DNA of 30,457 nt, from NCBI GenBank assembly GCA_045541535.1, contig JAZQJG010000029.1, positions 1-30,457 on the forward strand, written 5' to 3'. This DNA is from Firm-08 sp045541535 (lineage in GTDB: Bacteria > Bacillota > Clostridia > Oscillospirales > QAKW01). A program made the translations under genes and the position numbers. The notes beneath the pieces are model-generated. The model was not told the origin of the DNA. It saw only the letters and a program-made list of their open reading frames with translations, and searched no databases. Shown here in pieces: positions 7,545 to 13,755 of the stretch. Numbering within the stretch: position 1 is the first letter of the stretch; the number at the start of each line of letters is the position of its first letter.

Positions 7545-9338
7545 ATGAGTCGTAAGGATTGTCTGGAAAAAATCAAACAATTGCCCCTAAGTCCCGGCGT
7601 GTATATTATGAAGGACCGAAACGGGAAGATCATCTATGTGGGCAAGGCCAAAAAGCTGTACAACCGTGTGGGCCAGTATTTTGTGGGCAATCACACGCCC
7701 AAGGTACAGCGGATGGCGGATCAAATTTGGGACTTTGAGTATATCGTTGCCCCCAGTGAGACCCAGGCGCTGATTTTGGAGAATAATCTGATCAAGTTGC
7801 ACCGTCCCAAGTATAACATTCTGCTCAAGGATGATAAGAGTTACCCCTATCTTGCCCTGGACCGCAGTCTGCCTTGGCCCCGACTGGTGCTGTGCCGCAA
7901 GCGGGAGAAGGACGGTAAGATTTATTTCGGCCCCTTTGCCTCGGGCAAAACGGTGCGGGAGATCAAGCGGCAGACCGAGCAGCTTTTCGGTCTGGTGACC
8001 TGCATTCCCAAAACGGGGACCAAGGCCTGTCTGTCTGCCGATCTGGGTCATTGCTGTGCCCCCTGCACCGGCAAAGTGAGCGCGGCGGAATACGCCGATC
8101 GGGTGGAGCAGGCGCTGAACTTTTTGAAGGGGGATTATAAAAAGACGGTGGCCCGTCTCAAGGCGGAAATGCTGGAGGCATCCGAGCGGCTGGAATTTGA
8201 GCGGGCGGCGGCCCTGCGGGATCGCATCCGCAGTATTGAAAAATTGGGGGAACAGCAGATCATGGTGCTGTCGCCCGATATGGACGAGGACGTTTTCGGT
8301 CTGGCGGAAATGGAGGACAAGCAGTGCGTGTCGGTGCTCCAGATCCGTGGGGGACGGCTTTGCCGACAGGAGCAGTTTTTCTTTGAAACGCCGGAGGACG
8401 GTCTGCTGTCCTTTATCCAACAATATTATAATGAACTGTCCGATATTCCGCCCCGCATCGTCTGTGAGCGGGAGGAGGATCCTACCCTGACCCAATGGTT
8501 GGCGGAAAAGCGGGAGGGCAGTGTCCACTTTATCAAGCCCCAACGGGGAGAACAGCTTAAGCTGTTGCGTTTGGCGGAGAAAAACGCCACCGAGGGCCTA
8601 CAGCTTCGCCGCTCGGTACAGCAACGGATCAATCGCACCAGCGTTTCTCTGGGCGAATTTTTGGGGATGGATCGGCCACCGGTACGGGTGGAGATGTACG
8701 ATATTTCCCACTTCGGCGAGGACGCCATGGTGGGCGGTATGATCGTGTGGGAAAAGGGCGGACTTAAGAAAAATCAATACCGTCATTTTATTATTAAAGA
8801 GCAGGGACAGATCGACGACTATGCCGCCACACGGCAGATGCTGTCCCGCCGCCTGTCGGACTACAAAGCGGGCAAGGAAGGCTTTGAACGGGCCCCCGAC
8901 GTCATCGTGATGGACGGCGGTAAGGGACATATCAGCGCCGTGGAGGATCTGGTGCGGGCGGCTCTGCCCGATTGCGCCCTGTTTGGCGCCGTCAAGGACG
9001 GACGCCATCGGACCCGTGCGCTGGTCACCCCCACGGGGGAGGAGATCGGTCTTTCCACCGCGCCCCAGTGGTTTAAGTTTTTTGCCGAACTGCAGGAGGA
9101 GGTCCATCGCTATACCATCTCCTTTATGCACCGCAAGAAAACGCAGCAGATGAAGGCTTCACCTTTATTGAGCATTCCCGGCGTGGGACCCAAACGGGTC
9201 AAATTGCTCTTTGATCATTTTAAAACGGTAGAGGCAATGGGACGGGCAGAACTGTCCGAATTGTGCGCTCTGCCCGGACTTACCGAGAAGGCGGCGATTG
9301 CCGTCTACCATTATTTTCATGGGGAGGAAGAGGCGTGA
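7545..9338 (+). CDS. uvrC: UvrABC excinuclease subunit C
   Basis: UvrC makes both incisions in nucleotide excision repair after UvrA/UvrB damage recognition. The 597-residue product has the full domain series: GIY-YIG nuclease at the N-terminus (SPGVYIMKD at 16-24, IIYVGKAKKLYNRV around 29-42); the Cys cluster near 155-178 (C..KAC..HCCAPC) expected for the iron-sulfur site; a UVR motif around 205-235 (EFERAAALRDRI); the RNase H-like domain (MYDISHFGEDAMVGGMIVW and VIVMDGGKGH); and a C-terminal helix-hairpin-helix pair (SIPGVGPKRVKLLFDHF and ALPGLTEKAAIAVY). GGAG precedes ATG 7545. The stop overlaps the rsmD start (GTGA). Expression appears to depend on readthrough of the upstream terminator or on an unseen promoter. 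Confidence 0.97.
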   Translation: MSRKDCLEKIKQLPLSPGVYIMKDRNGKIIYVGKAKKLYNRVGQYFVGNHTPKVQRMADQIWDFEYIVAPSETQALILENNLIKLHRPKYNILLKDDKSYPYLALDRSLPWPRLVLCRKREKDGKIYFGPFASGKTVREIKRQTEQLFGLVTCIPKTGTKACLSADLGHCCAPCTGKVSAAEYADRVEQALNFLKGDYKKTVARLKAEMLEASERLEFERAAALRDRIRSIEKLGEQQIMVLSPDMDEDVFGLAEMEDKQCVSVLQIRGGRLCRQEQFFFETPEDGLLSFIQQYYNELSDIPPRIVCEREEDPTLTQWLAEKREGSVHFIKPQRGEQLKLLRLAEKNATEGLQLRRSVQQRINRTSVSLGEFLGMDRPPVRVEMYDISHFGEDAMVGGMIVWEKGGLKKNQYRHFIIKEQGQIDDYAATRQMLSRRLSDYKAGKEGFERAPDVIVMDGGKGHISAVEDLVRAALPDCALFGAVKDGRHRTRALVTPTGEEIGLSTAPQWFKFFAELQEEVHRYTISFMHRKKTQQMKASPLLSIPGVGPKRVKLLFDHFKTVEAMGRAELSELCALPGLTEKAAIAVYHYFHGEEEA

Positions 9339-9892
9339 GAATCATCGGCGGAGAACGTCGGGGCAAGAAATTGCTGACGCCGACGGGGATGGACACTCGT
9401 CCCACGCTGGATCGTGTCAAGCAGCGGATGTTTGACAGTATTCAGTTTGAAATTGAGGGCAAGGTGGTGCTGGATTTGTTCGCCGGCAGTGGCCAGTTGG
9501 GGCTGGAGGCACTCAGCCGCGGCGCCGCCTTTTGTCACTTTAACGATATGGACCGCAATGCGGCCCTCACCGTACAAAAAAACATCACCGCCTGCGCTTT
9601 TGAAAAAAAGTCGTCGGTGACTTGCAATTTGTATAACGATTGTGTTACAATATGTAAAAGAAAAGGTCTGCGCTTTTCTTTGGTGCTGTTGGATCCGCCC
9701 TATCAGCAGGGTCTGCTGTCGGCGGCACTTGCCAAGTTAATGGACGCAGAGATATTGGAAGAGGACGCTTTGGTGATTTGCGAGCGTGCTCTGGAGGAGG
9801 AATGGACCGTACCCGCCGGCTTTTCTTTGTACAAGGAAAAGAAATGCGGTCAGGTCGCATTCTCCATACTCAAAAAGGGGGAACAAGAGTGA
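9335..9892 (+). CDS. rsmD: 16S rRNA (guanine(966)-N2)-methyltransferase RsmD
   Basis: RsmD methylates G966 of 16S rRNA using S-adenosylmethionine. The chosen start is GTG 9335, overlapping the uvrC stop as GTGA after GGGGAGG; it gives the family's usual N-terminus (VRIIGGERRGKKL, then TRPTLDRVKQRMFD). A longer frame upstream lies inside uvrC. The 185-residue product has the SAM-binding motif VLDLFAGSGQLGLEAL at about 46-61 and the catalytic motif LLDPPYQ near 122, both diagnostic. It is coupled in the same way to coaD, a gene pair widespread in bacteria. Confidence 0.93.
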   Translation: MRIIGGERRGKKLLTPTGMDTRPTLDRVKQRMFDSIQFEIEGKVVLDLFAGSGQLGLEALSRGAAFCHFNDMDRNAALTVQKNITACAFEKKSSVTCNLYNDCVTICKRKGLRFSLVLLDPPYQQGLLSAALAKLMDAEILEEDALVICERALEEEWTVPAGFSLYKEKKCGQVAFSILKKGEQE

Positions 9893-10374
9893 TCACTGCC
9901 ATTTGTCCCGGTTCCTTTGATCCGGTGACGTTGGGCCATCTGGATATTATTCAGCGGGCCAGCGATATGTTTGATAAGGTGATCGTGGCGGTTTTGTGCA
10001 ACTCCAAAAAGCATCCGTCCTTCACGGTGGAGGAGCGTATGGAGATGATCCGTCGTGTCACCACCGAGATTCCCAACGTGGAGGTTGCCACCTTTGACGG
10101 GCTGTTGGCTGATTTTGCCGCACAGCAGGGTGCGACGGTGCTGGTCAAGGGTCTGCGCGCCGTTACCGACTTTGAGTATGAGTTCCAGATGGCACTGGCC
10201 AATCGCAAGCTCAATCCGGAACTGGAAACGGTGTTTATCACCACCAAGGCGGAGAATATGTATCTGGCCTCTTCCCTTGTTAAGGAAATCGCACGCAACG
10301 GCGGTAGTATCGACGATTTTGTGCCGGCCGAACTGCGCGATGAAATACAAAAGAGATTATGTAAAGGGGAATAA
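9889..10374 (+). CDS. coaD: Pantetheine-phosphate adenylyltransferase CoaD
   Basis: CoaD carries out the penultimate step of coenzyme A synthesis, joining 4'-phosphopantetheine and ATP to make dephospho-CoA. The start is GTG 9889 within GTGA, with AAGGGGGAA upstream; the frame's earlier ATG lies within rsmD. The 161-residue length is typical. The nucleotidyltransferase motif is clear at the N-terminus (CPGSFDPVTLGHLDII). Further on are KGLRAVTDFEYEFQMA with its conserved Arg, and the ATP-binding segment YLASSLVKEIARNGG near 123-137. The next gene starts 2 bp after its stop. Confidence 0.96.
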   Translation: MITAICPGSFDPVTLGHLDIIQRASDMFDKVIVAVLCNSKKHPSFTVEERMEMIRRVTTEIPNVEVATFDGLLADFAAQQGATVLVKGLRAVTDFEYEFQMALANRKLNPELETVFITTKAENMYLASSLVKEIARNGGSIDDFVPAELRDEIQKRLCKGE

Positions 10375-10376
10375 GT

Positions 10377-10844
10377 ATGAATTTTGAAGAAATCATCAAC
10401 GCTATGGAAGACATGGTGGAAAACTCATGGTCCGTGCCGCTGTCCGGTGGTAAAACCGTTATTGATTCCGAACAAATTCTGGAATTTATTGAGGATATGC
10501 GTACCGCTCTGCCCGAGGAGCTTAAGCGTTCCCGTCAGATCATCGCCCAGCGTGACGACGTGATTGCCCGCGCCCGTAACGAGGCCGAGGCCATTATCGC
10601 CGCCGCCAACGCCCAGGCACAGAAGATGGTCAGCAGTCAGGAAGTGTATCGTCTGGCCCAGCAAAAGGCAAACGAGATCGTTACCGACGCTCAGAACAAA
10701 TCCCGTGAGATGGCCGCTTCCGTTGCCAACTATTGCGACGGCCTAATGGAGCAGTGTGAAAACGTGCTGACCACCGCCGCAAACGAGGTGGGCGCCAACG
10801 TTTCCGCCATCCGTGAAACCCGCAAAAATCTGAAAAAGAGATAA
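10377..10844 (+). CDS. Conserved coiled-coil protein downstream of coaD
   Basis: The 155-residue protein begins with an acidic helical segment (FEEIINAMEDMVENSW) and a short loop, PLSGGKTVID, followed by a long Ala/Glu/Gln-rich coiled coil from about 40 to 150. It resembles proteins found after coaD in many Clostridia that are loosely labelled 'ATPase' or ATP-synthase-B-like. Those labels reflect coiled-coil similarity only: there is no nucleotide-binding motif or membrane span here. AAGGGG precedes ATG 10377, and the gene closes the uvrC-rsmD-coaD unit at a strong terminator. The function is unknown; a scaffolding or division-related role is speculative. Confidence 0.75.
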   Translation: MNFEEIINAMEDMVENSWSVPLSGGKTVIDSEQILEFIEDMRTALPEELKRSRQIIAQRDDVIARARNEAEAIIAAANAQAQKMVSSQEVYRLAQQKANEIVTDAQNKSREMAASVANYCDGLMEQCENVLTTAANEVGANVSAIRETRKNLKKR

Positions 10845-10872
10845 AAAAAGCACCCTTACGGGTGCTTTTTCT
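10845..10872. terminator. Bidirectional rho-independent terminator
   Basis: AAAAAGCACCC (10845-10855) pairs with GGGTGCTTTTT (10860-10870) around the loop TTAC. It has T-runs in both directions, so it can end the coaD operon on the plus strand and the convergent small Cys-rich gene on the minus strand. Confidence 0.9.
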
Positions 10873-10992
10873 TTAGCAGCCGCAGTCGCAGCCGTGGTTT
10901 TCGTTACATCCGCCGTTACACAGGAAGATCAGCATCAGCACGATGATGGCGATCAATACCCAATTTTCATCAAAACAGTTGCACAAAGACAT
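10873..10992 (-). CDS. 39-residue Cys-rich single-span membrane peptide
   Basis: On the minus strand, ATG at 10992 is preceded by GGAGGTGAA at good spacing, and TAA lies at 10875-10873. The peptide starts MSLCNCFDENWV, continues with a hydrophobic span (VLIAIIVLMLIFL, about 12-24) and ends in a Cys-rich tail with CNGGC, HGC and CDCGC. It has seven Cys in 39 residues. The ribosome site, stop-to-terminator distance and Cys pattern make it a real gene. The layout resembles small sporulation peptides of the YjcZ type (a hydrophobic span in a tiny Gly/Cys-rich protein) and CxC-containing small peptides of Clostridia, but I cannot assign a family. It lies beside spoIIE, so a spore role is plausible but unproven. 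Confidence 0.78.
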   Translation of the reverse strand: MSLCNCFDENWVLIAIIVLMLIFLCNGGCNENHGCDCGC

Positions 10993-11044
10993 TTTCTCTT
11001 CACCTCCGTCGTATAGTTCATCCTATGCGATGGGGCAAAAAGTG

Positions 11045-11332
11045 TTACAACAGTACGAAGAGTAGTACGCTGAGGCCCACCAGCAAAGAAACGGTGATGC
11101 TGACGGCAAGCACCGGCAGCCACCCCTTCGGCCGACGGCGGGAGGGGAGCATAGCGGAGGAAAAAATATGGGCGTTGATGATGCGCTCCGCTTCGCTGAG
11201 CAGATCGGCGGAGCAGGCGCCGTCCTCCTGCTTCATAATAAATATGGCTTGTTCAAACAATTTGCTCCCCGGTTCGGTCAAAATGACCACCTGTTTGGAT
11301 GAGCCTTTGATTTTACGCTTTTCCGTGTTCAT
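11045..11332 (-). CDS. Small tail-anchored membrane protein downstream of spoIIE
   Basis: The 95-residue protein has a soluble N-terminal part (KQVVILTEPGSKLFEQAIFIMK, then an acidic helical segment LLSEAERIINAHIF), a basic RRRPKGW stretch and a C-terminal membrane span (about 71-95, LPVLAVSITVSLLVGLSVLLFVLL) with no tail after it. It is probably tail-anchored with the body in the cytoplasm. Its start lies within the end of spoIIE (20-bp overlap), so it is co-translated. I do not recognise the family. In Bacillus the genes after spoIIE lead to tilS, hpt and ftsH, which are not seen here. A link to SpoIIE function is inference from coupling only. Confidence 0.72.
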   Translation of the reverse strand: MNTEKRKIKGSSKQVVILTEPGSKLFEQAIFIMKQEDGACSADLLSEAERIINAHIFSSAMLPSRRRPKGWLPVLAVSITVSLLVGLSVLLFVLL

Positions 11333-13154
11333 AGAGTTCCTCCTGGTTTTTACAGATTTGTGCCAGCAGTACGGTGATATCGTCTTTTGCTTCTCCCTGC
11401 TCGCCCAGAGCGCAGGCCAACAGCTTCCGCGCCAATTGCTGTAGGGGAAGCCGGCGGTGCCGCTGGAGGGTATAGAGCATTTCGTCTTTATATTCGTAGG
11501 CGCCGTCGGAGATCAGCAGGACCAGATCCTGCTCCTTGAGTTGTTCAGTACGGGCGGCGATATCCGCCTCCTCCGGCGCTCCCAGGGGCATGGAAACACC
11601 GCAAACCTCCATAATGCGGTCCTCCCGTAAAATAAAGGTGGAAACGGCGCCGGCCTTGAGAAATCGGGCGCGCCCCGTGGTCAGGTCAATGGAACAGAGA
11701 TCGGCGGTGGCAAAGGCGATCTCCTCCTGGGCCAGCCGCAGGGAAGAGTGGACCATTTCAATGGCACCCTCCTCGTTCATTCCCGCCCGTAGTAACTTTT
11801 GTAGCAGAGTGACCGTCCAGCGACTCTGGGCAAAGGCATCCTTGCCACTGCCCATTCCGTCACTGAGCAACAAAATATAGTGGCGCTGATCTGAGCTGAA
11901 GGCCACGGCGCTGTCCCCGCAAACCGTTTCCCCCTCTTTGGTTTTGCACAGGGCGGCGCATAAAACGGTGAGGGGCGGCCGGCGGACGAAACAGGCAAAT
12001 ACCCGCTCGCCCTCTTCATAATATTTGCCCGCCGCCAAGGCAAAGCCGCTGGCCCGTTCCATCAGCCCCAGCAGAGCGGCAGGGGGCAGGGGCATATTAC
12101 CCCGAGTGAAGGTGACGTCCAGAAAAAATCCGCCCAGCAGATCCTTGGCGCAGGTGGTGTGGATATCGTCGGCCCCGCTCTCCCGCAGCAGGGAGGCGGC
12201 ACGGGCGGCGATCTCGGGGTAAAAGGCGATGCGTTGTCCGGCAGTTTGCTGTAACTTGTCCACCTGTTCCACCATATCTTTATATTGGTCCTTCAGTTCT
12301 CTGGAGGGCTCTTCTTTTTGCGTGGAGGTGGGCAGAAGCATATAAATGCCGGCGGCAAGAGGCGGCAGTAACAGCCATAACAGTTGATCCAGCCACAGCC
12401 CCGTGGGCAACAGCGCCAGCTCACTGCATAACAGCATAGAGGCGGTGTACCGCTTTTTGCCAAACCGTGCCATCACCGTCACGGCAATAGCGGCGGCCAG
12501 ATGAATGGACAAGACGGAAAACTGTAGGGAGATCAGCGCCGCTCCTACCGATAGGACGGTCCCGCAAAGGGCTCCCTGCCATAAAGGGAGCTGTCCGCAA
12601 TAAAGGAGCAGAAGCAAGGTGAGCAGGTGGAGCGGTAGCTCGGAAAGAGCGGGGCAACTGCACACGGTCAGAAGAGCCAGAGCAACGAGCATTCCATTGC
12701 ACAGTTCCCATCCCCGCAGTTCTTTGCCCTCCCGTTGCCGCAGATTGTCGGCAAAAAACAGGGCACAGCCGCTGAGCACGGCATTGCAAAGGCCCAACAA
12801 CAGCTCCACACCACTCTGCCCTGTGATCCAAAATCGTACCAGGGCATACGCGCCCATCATTCCCACCAACAGCGGCGGCGGCAATCTCCGGCCCTTGGGC
12901 ACGAACAGACAGCGGAAAAAGAAGATCAGTACCAATCCGGGTAACAGCTCCAGAGCGCCGCCCGTTACACAGCCCAACCCTTGCCCGAGGATCACGGCGT
13001 AGGGGGAGAGCAGTGGGAGCCCCGCTCCCGCCGCCAGCGCAGGCGCCGCCAGATAATACAGCTCGTAGGGCTTGTCTGCCACGCTCAGCAACCCCAGCCC
13101 CAGAGAGAACAGCAGCTTGCCCATCGTAGCAAGCCGTCGGTAAAAAGCTTTCAT
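11313..13154 (-). CDS. spoIIE: Stage II sporulation protein E (SpoIIE), serine phosphatase
   Basis: SpoIIE dephosphorylates the anti-anti-sigma factor SpoIIAA to activate sigma-F in the forespore, and it associates with the polar septum. The start at 13154 (ATG, GAGGTG 4-9 nt upstream) gives 613 residues; an in-frame extension to 13211 lacks a ribosome site. The N-terminal half (about 12-275) is a bundle of about ten membrane spans, followed by a helical linker (280-310) and a PP2C domain (about 395-600). Metal-binding and catalytic motifs are present: GDSAVAF (413-419), LSDGMGSGKDA (430-440), ISDGAYEY (548-555) and DDITVLL (591-597). Bacillus subtilis SpoIIE is about 827 residues, so the middle region is shortened. 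An extended -10 element lies just upstream. Confidence 0.92.
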   Translation of the reverse strand: MKAFYRRLATMGKLLFSLGLGLLSVADKPYELYYLAAPALAAGAGLPLLSPYAVILGQGLGCVTGGALELLPGLVLIFFFRCLFVPKGRRLPPPLLVGMMGAYALVRFWITGQSGVELLLGLCNAVLSGCALFFADNLRQREGKELRGWELCNGMLVALALLTVCSCPALSELPLHLLTLLLLLYCGQLPLWQGALCGTVLSVGAALISLQFSVLSIHLAAAIAVTVMARFGKKRYTASMLLCSELALLPTGLWLDQLLWLLLPPLAAGIYMLLPTSTQKEEPSRELKDQYKDMVEQVDKLQQTAGQRIAFYPEIAARAASLLRESGADDIHTTCAKDLLGGFFLDVTFTRGNMPLPPAALLGLMERASGFALAAGKYYEEGERVFACFVRRPPLTVLCAALCKTKEGETVCGDSAVAFSSDQRHYILLLSDGMGSGKDAFAQSRWTVTLLQKLLRAGMNEEGAIEMVHSSLRLAQEEIAFATADLCSIDLTTGRARFLKAGAVSTFILREDRIMEVCGVSMPLGAPEEADIAARTEQLKEQDLVLLISDGAYEYKDEMLYTLQRHRRLPLQQLARKLLACALGEQGEAKDDITVLLAQICKNQEELYEHGKA

Positions 13155-13177
13155 ATTCGCACCTCTTTCGTCCTTTG

Positions 13178-13186
13178 ATTGTAGCA
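13178..13186 (-). promoter_or_regulatory. Extended -10 element upstream of spoIIE
   Basis: On the minus strand, TGCTACAAT (reading 13186 to 13178) gives TACAAT with the TGn extension. No good -35 lies 17 bp upstream, as is common for activator-dependent promoters. The predicted start near 13171 leaves a 17-nt leader. Confidence 0.45.
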
Positions 13187-13238
13187 AAACGGGGGCGGCC
13201 CTTTTTGTCACTTTGTGCGGTGTGTTCTAAATTAAAAA

Positions 13239-13254
13239 AGTTGCAAATGCAACT
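13239..13254. promoter_or_regulatory. Upstream palindromic operator (O1) of the MarR/ABC operon
   Basis: The arms AGTTGCA and TGCAACT are separated by AA, giving a 16-bp palindrome that ends 7 bp before the -35 box. The same arms recur at 13300-13315. The position and pairing indicate a binding site for the adjacent MarR regulator. Confidence 0.75.
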
Positions 13255-13261
13255 ATTTATA

Positions 13262-13290
13262 TTGACATTCCTTCGACCGCATTGTATACT
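13262..13290 (+). promoter_or_regulatory. Strong sigma-A promoter of the MarR/ABC operon
   Basis: TTGACA (13262-13267) and TATACT (13285-13290) are 17 bp apart, close to consensus. The predicted transcription start is near 13297, so the second operator begins at about +4. The leader to the MarR ATG is about 36 nt. Confidence 0.88.
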
Positions 13291-13299
13291 GAAGAAAAA

Positions 13300-13315
13300 A
13301 GTTGCGTTTGCAACT
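13300..13315. promoter_or_regulatory. Downstream palindromic operator (O2) of the MarR/ABC operon
   Basis: AGTTGC and GCAACT flank GTTT, giving a 16-bp palindrome just after the -10 box and over the start of the transcript. It matches O1 in both arms. The centres of O1 and O2 are 61 bp apart, close to six helical turns, so both could be bound on the same DNA face. Confidence 0.75.
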
Positions 13316-13332
13316 ATTGGTGGAGGAGACCG

Positions 13333-13755
13333 ATGCGTTTTATTTCAGGATATATCAGCGTATTGCACCGTTACGCCGTGCAATTTTACAACCGTTGGGA
13401 GGCGGAAACGGGGATTCGCGGAGTGCAATATCCGTACCTATTTTATATCTGCCGCCACGAGGGTTGCCGTCAGGAAGACCTGGCCGAGCATCTGCACGTT
13501 AACAAGAGTAACGTGACCCGTCAGTTGGACAAGCTACAGCAAAACGGCTTTATTGAGATCCGTCCCGACGAGAGTGACGGACGGGGCAATCGGGTCTTTC
13601 CCACGGCCAAGGCGCTGGAAAGCCGCGAGAGGGTCAGAGGGGTGCTGGAGCAATGGAATGAACAACTTTGCGGCAATCTCACTCCCGACGAGAGTGAAAC
13701 ACTCAAATCATTGCTGGATAAGGCTTTGCGAGGTCTCAAGGAGGGCGAAAAATAA
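13333..13755 (+). CDS. MarR-family transcriptional regulator
   Basis: The 140-residue protein starts at ATG 13333, 5 nt after GGAGGAG; a longer frame to 13282 would begin upstream of the predicted transcription start. It has the winged-helix layout of the family: an N-terminal dimerisation helix (YISVLHRYAVQFYNRW), helix-turn-helix around 48-72 (CRQEDLAEHLHVNKSNVTRQLDKL), wing with the family's DESDGRGNRVF (about 79-89) and C-terminal dimerisation helices. MarR proteins usually repress their own operon and let go on binding a ligand. Two palindromes around its promoter fit autorepression, with the two ABC transporter genes as the regulated output. The stop overlaps the transporter start (TAATG). 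Confidence 0.92.
   Translation: MRFISGYISVLHRYAVQFYNRWEAETGIRGVQYPYLFYICRHEGCRQEDLAEHLHVNKSNVTRQLDKLQQNGFIEIRPDESDGRGNRVFPTAKALESRERVRGVLEQWNEQLCGNLTPDESETLKSLLDKALRGLKEGEK

Noticed and set aside
13272..13278. A 6/7 match to the Spo0A box (minus strand GGTCGAA) upstream of spoIIE
   Set aside because: A single heptamer with one mismatch is expected by chance, and it lies within the divergent MarR promoter about 90 bp from the spoIIE -10 element.
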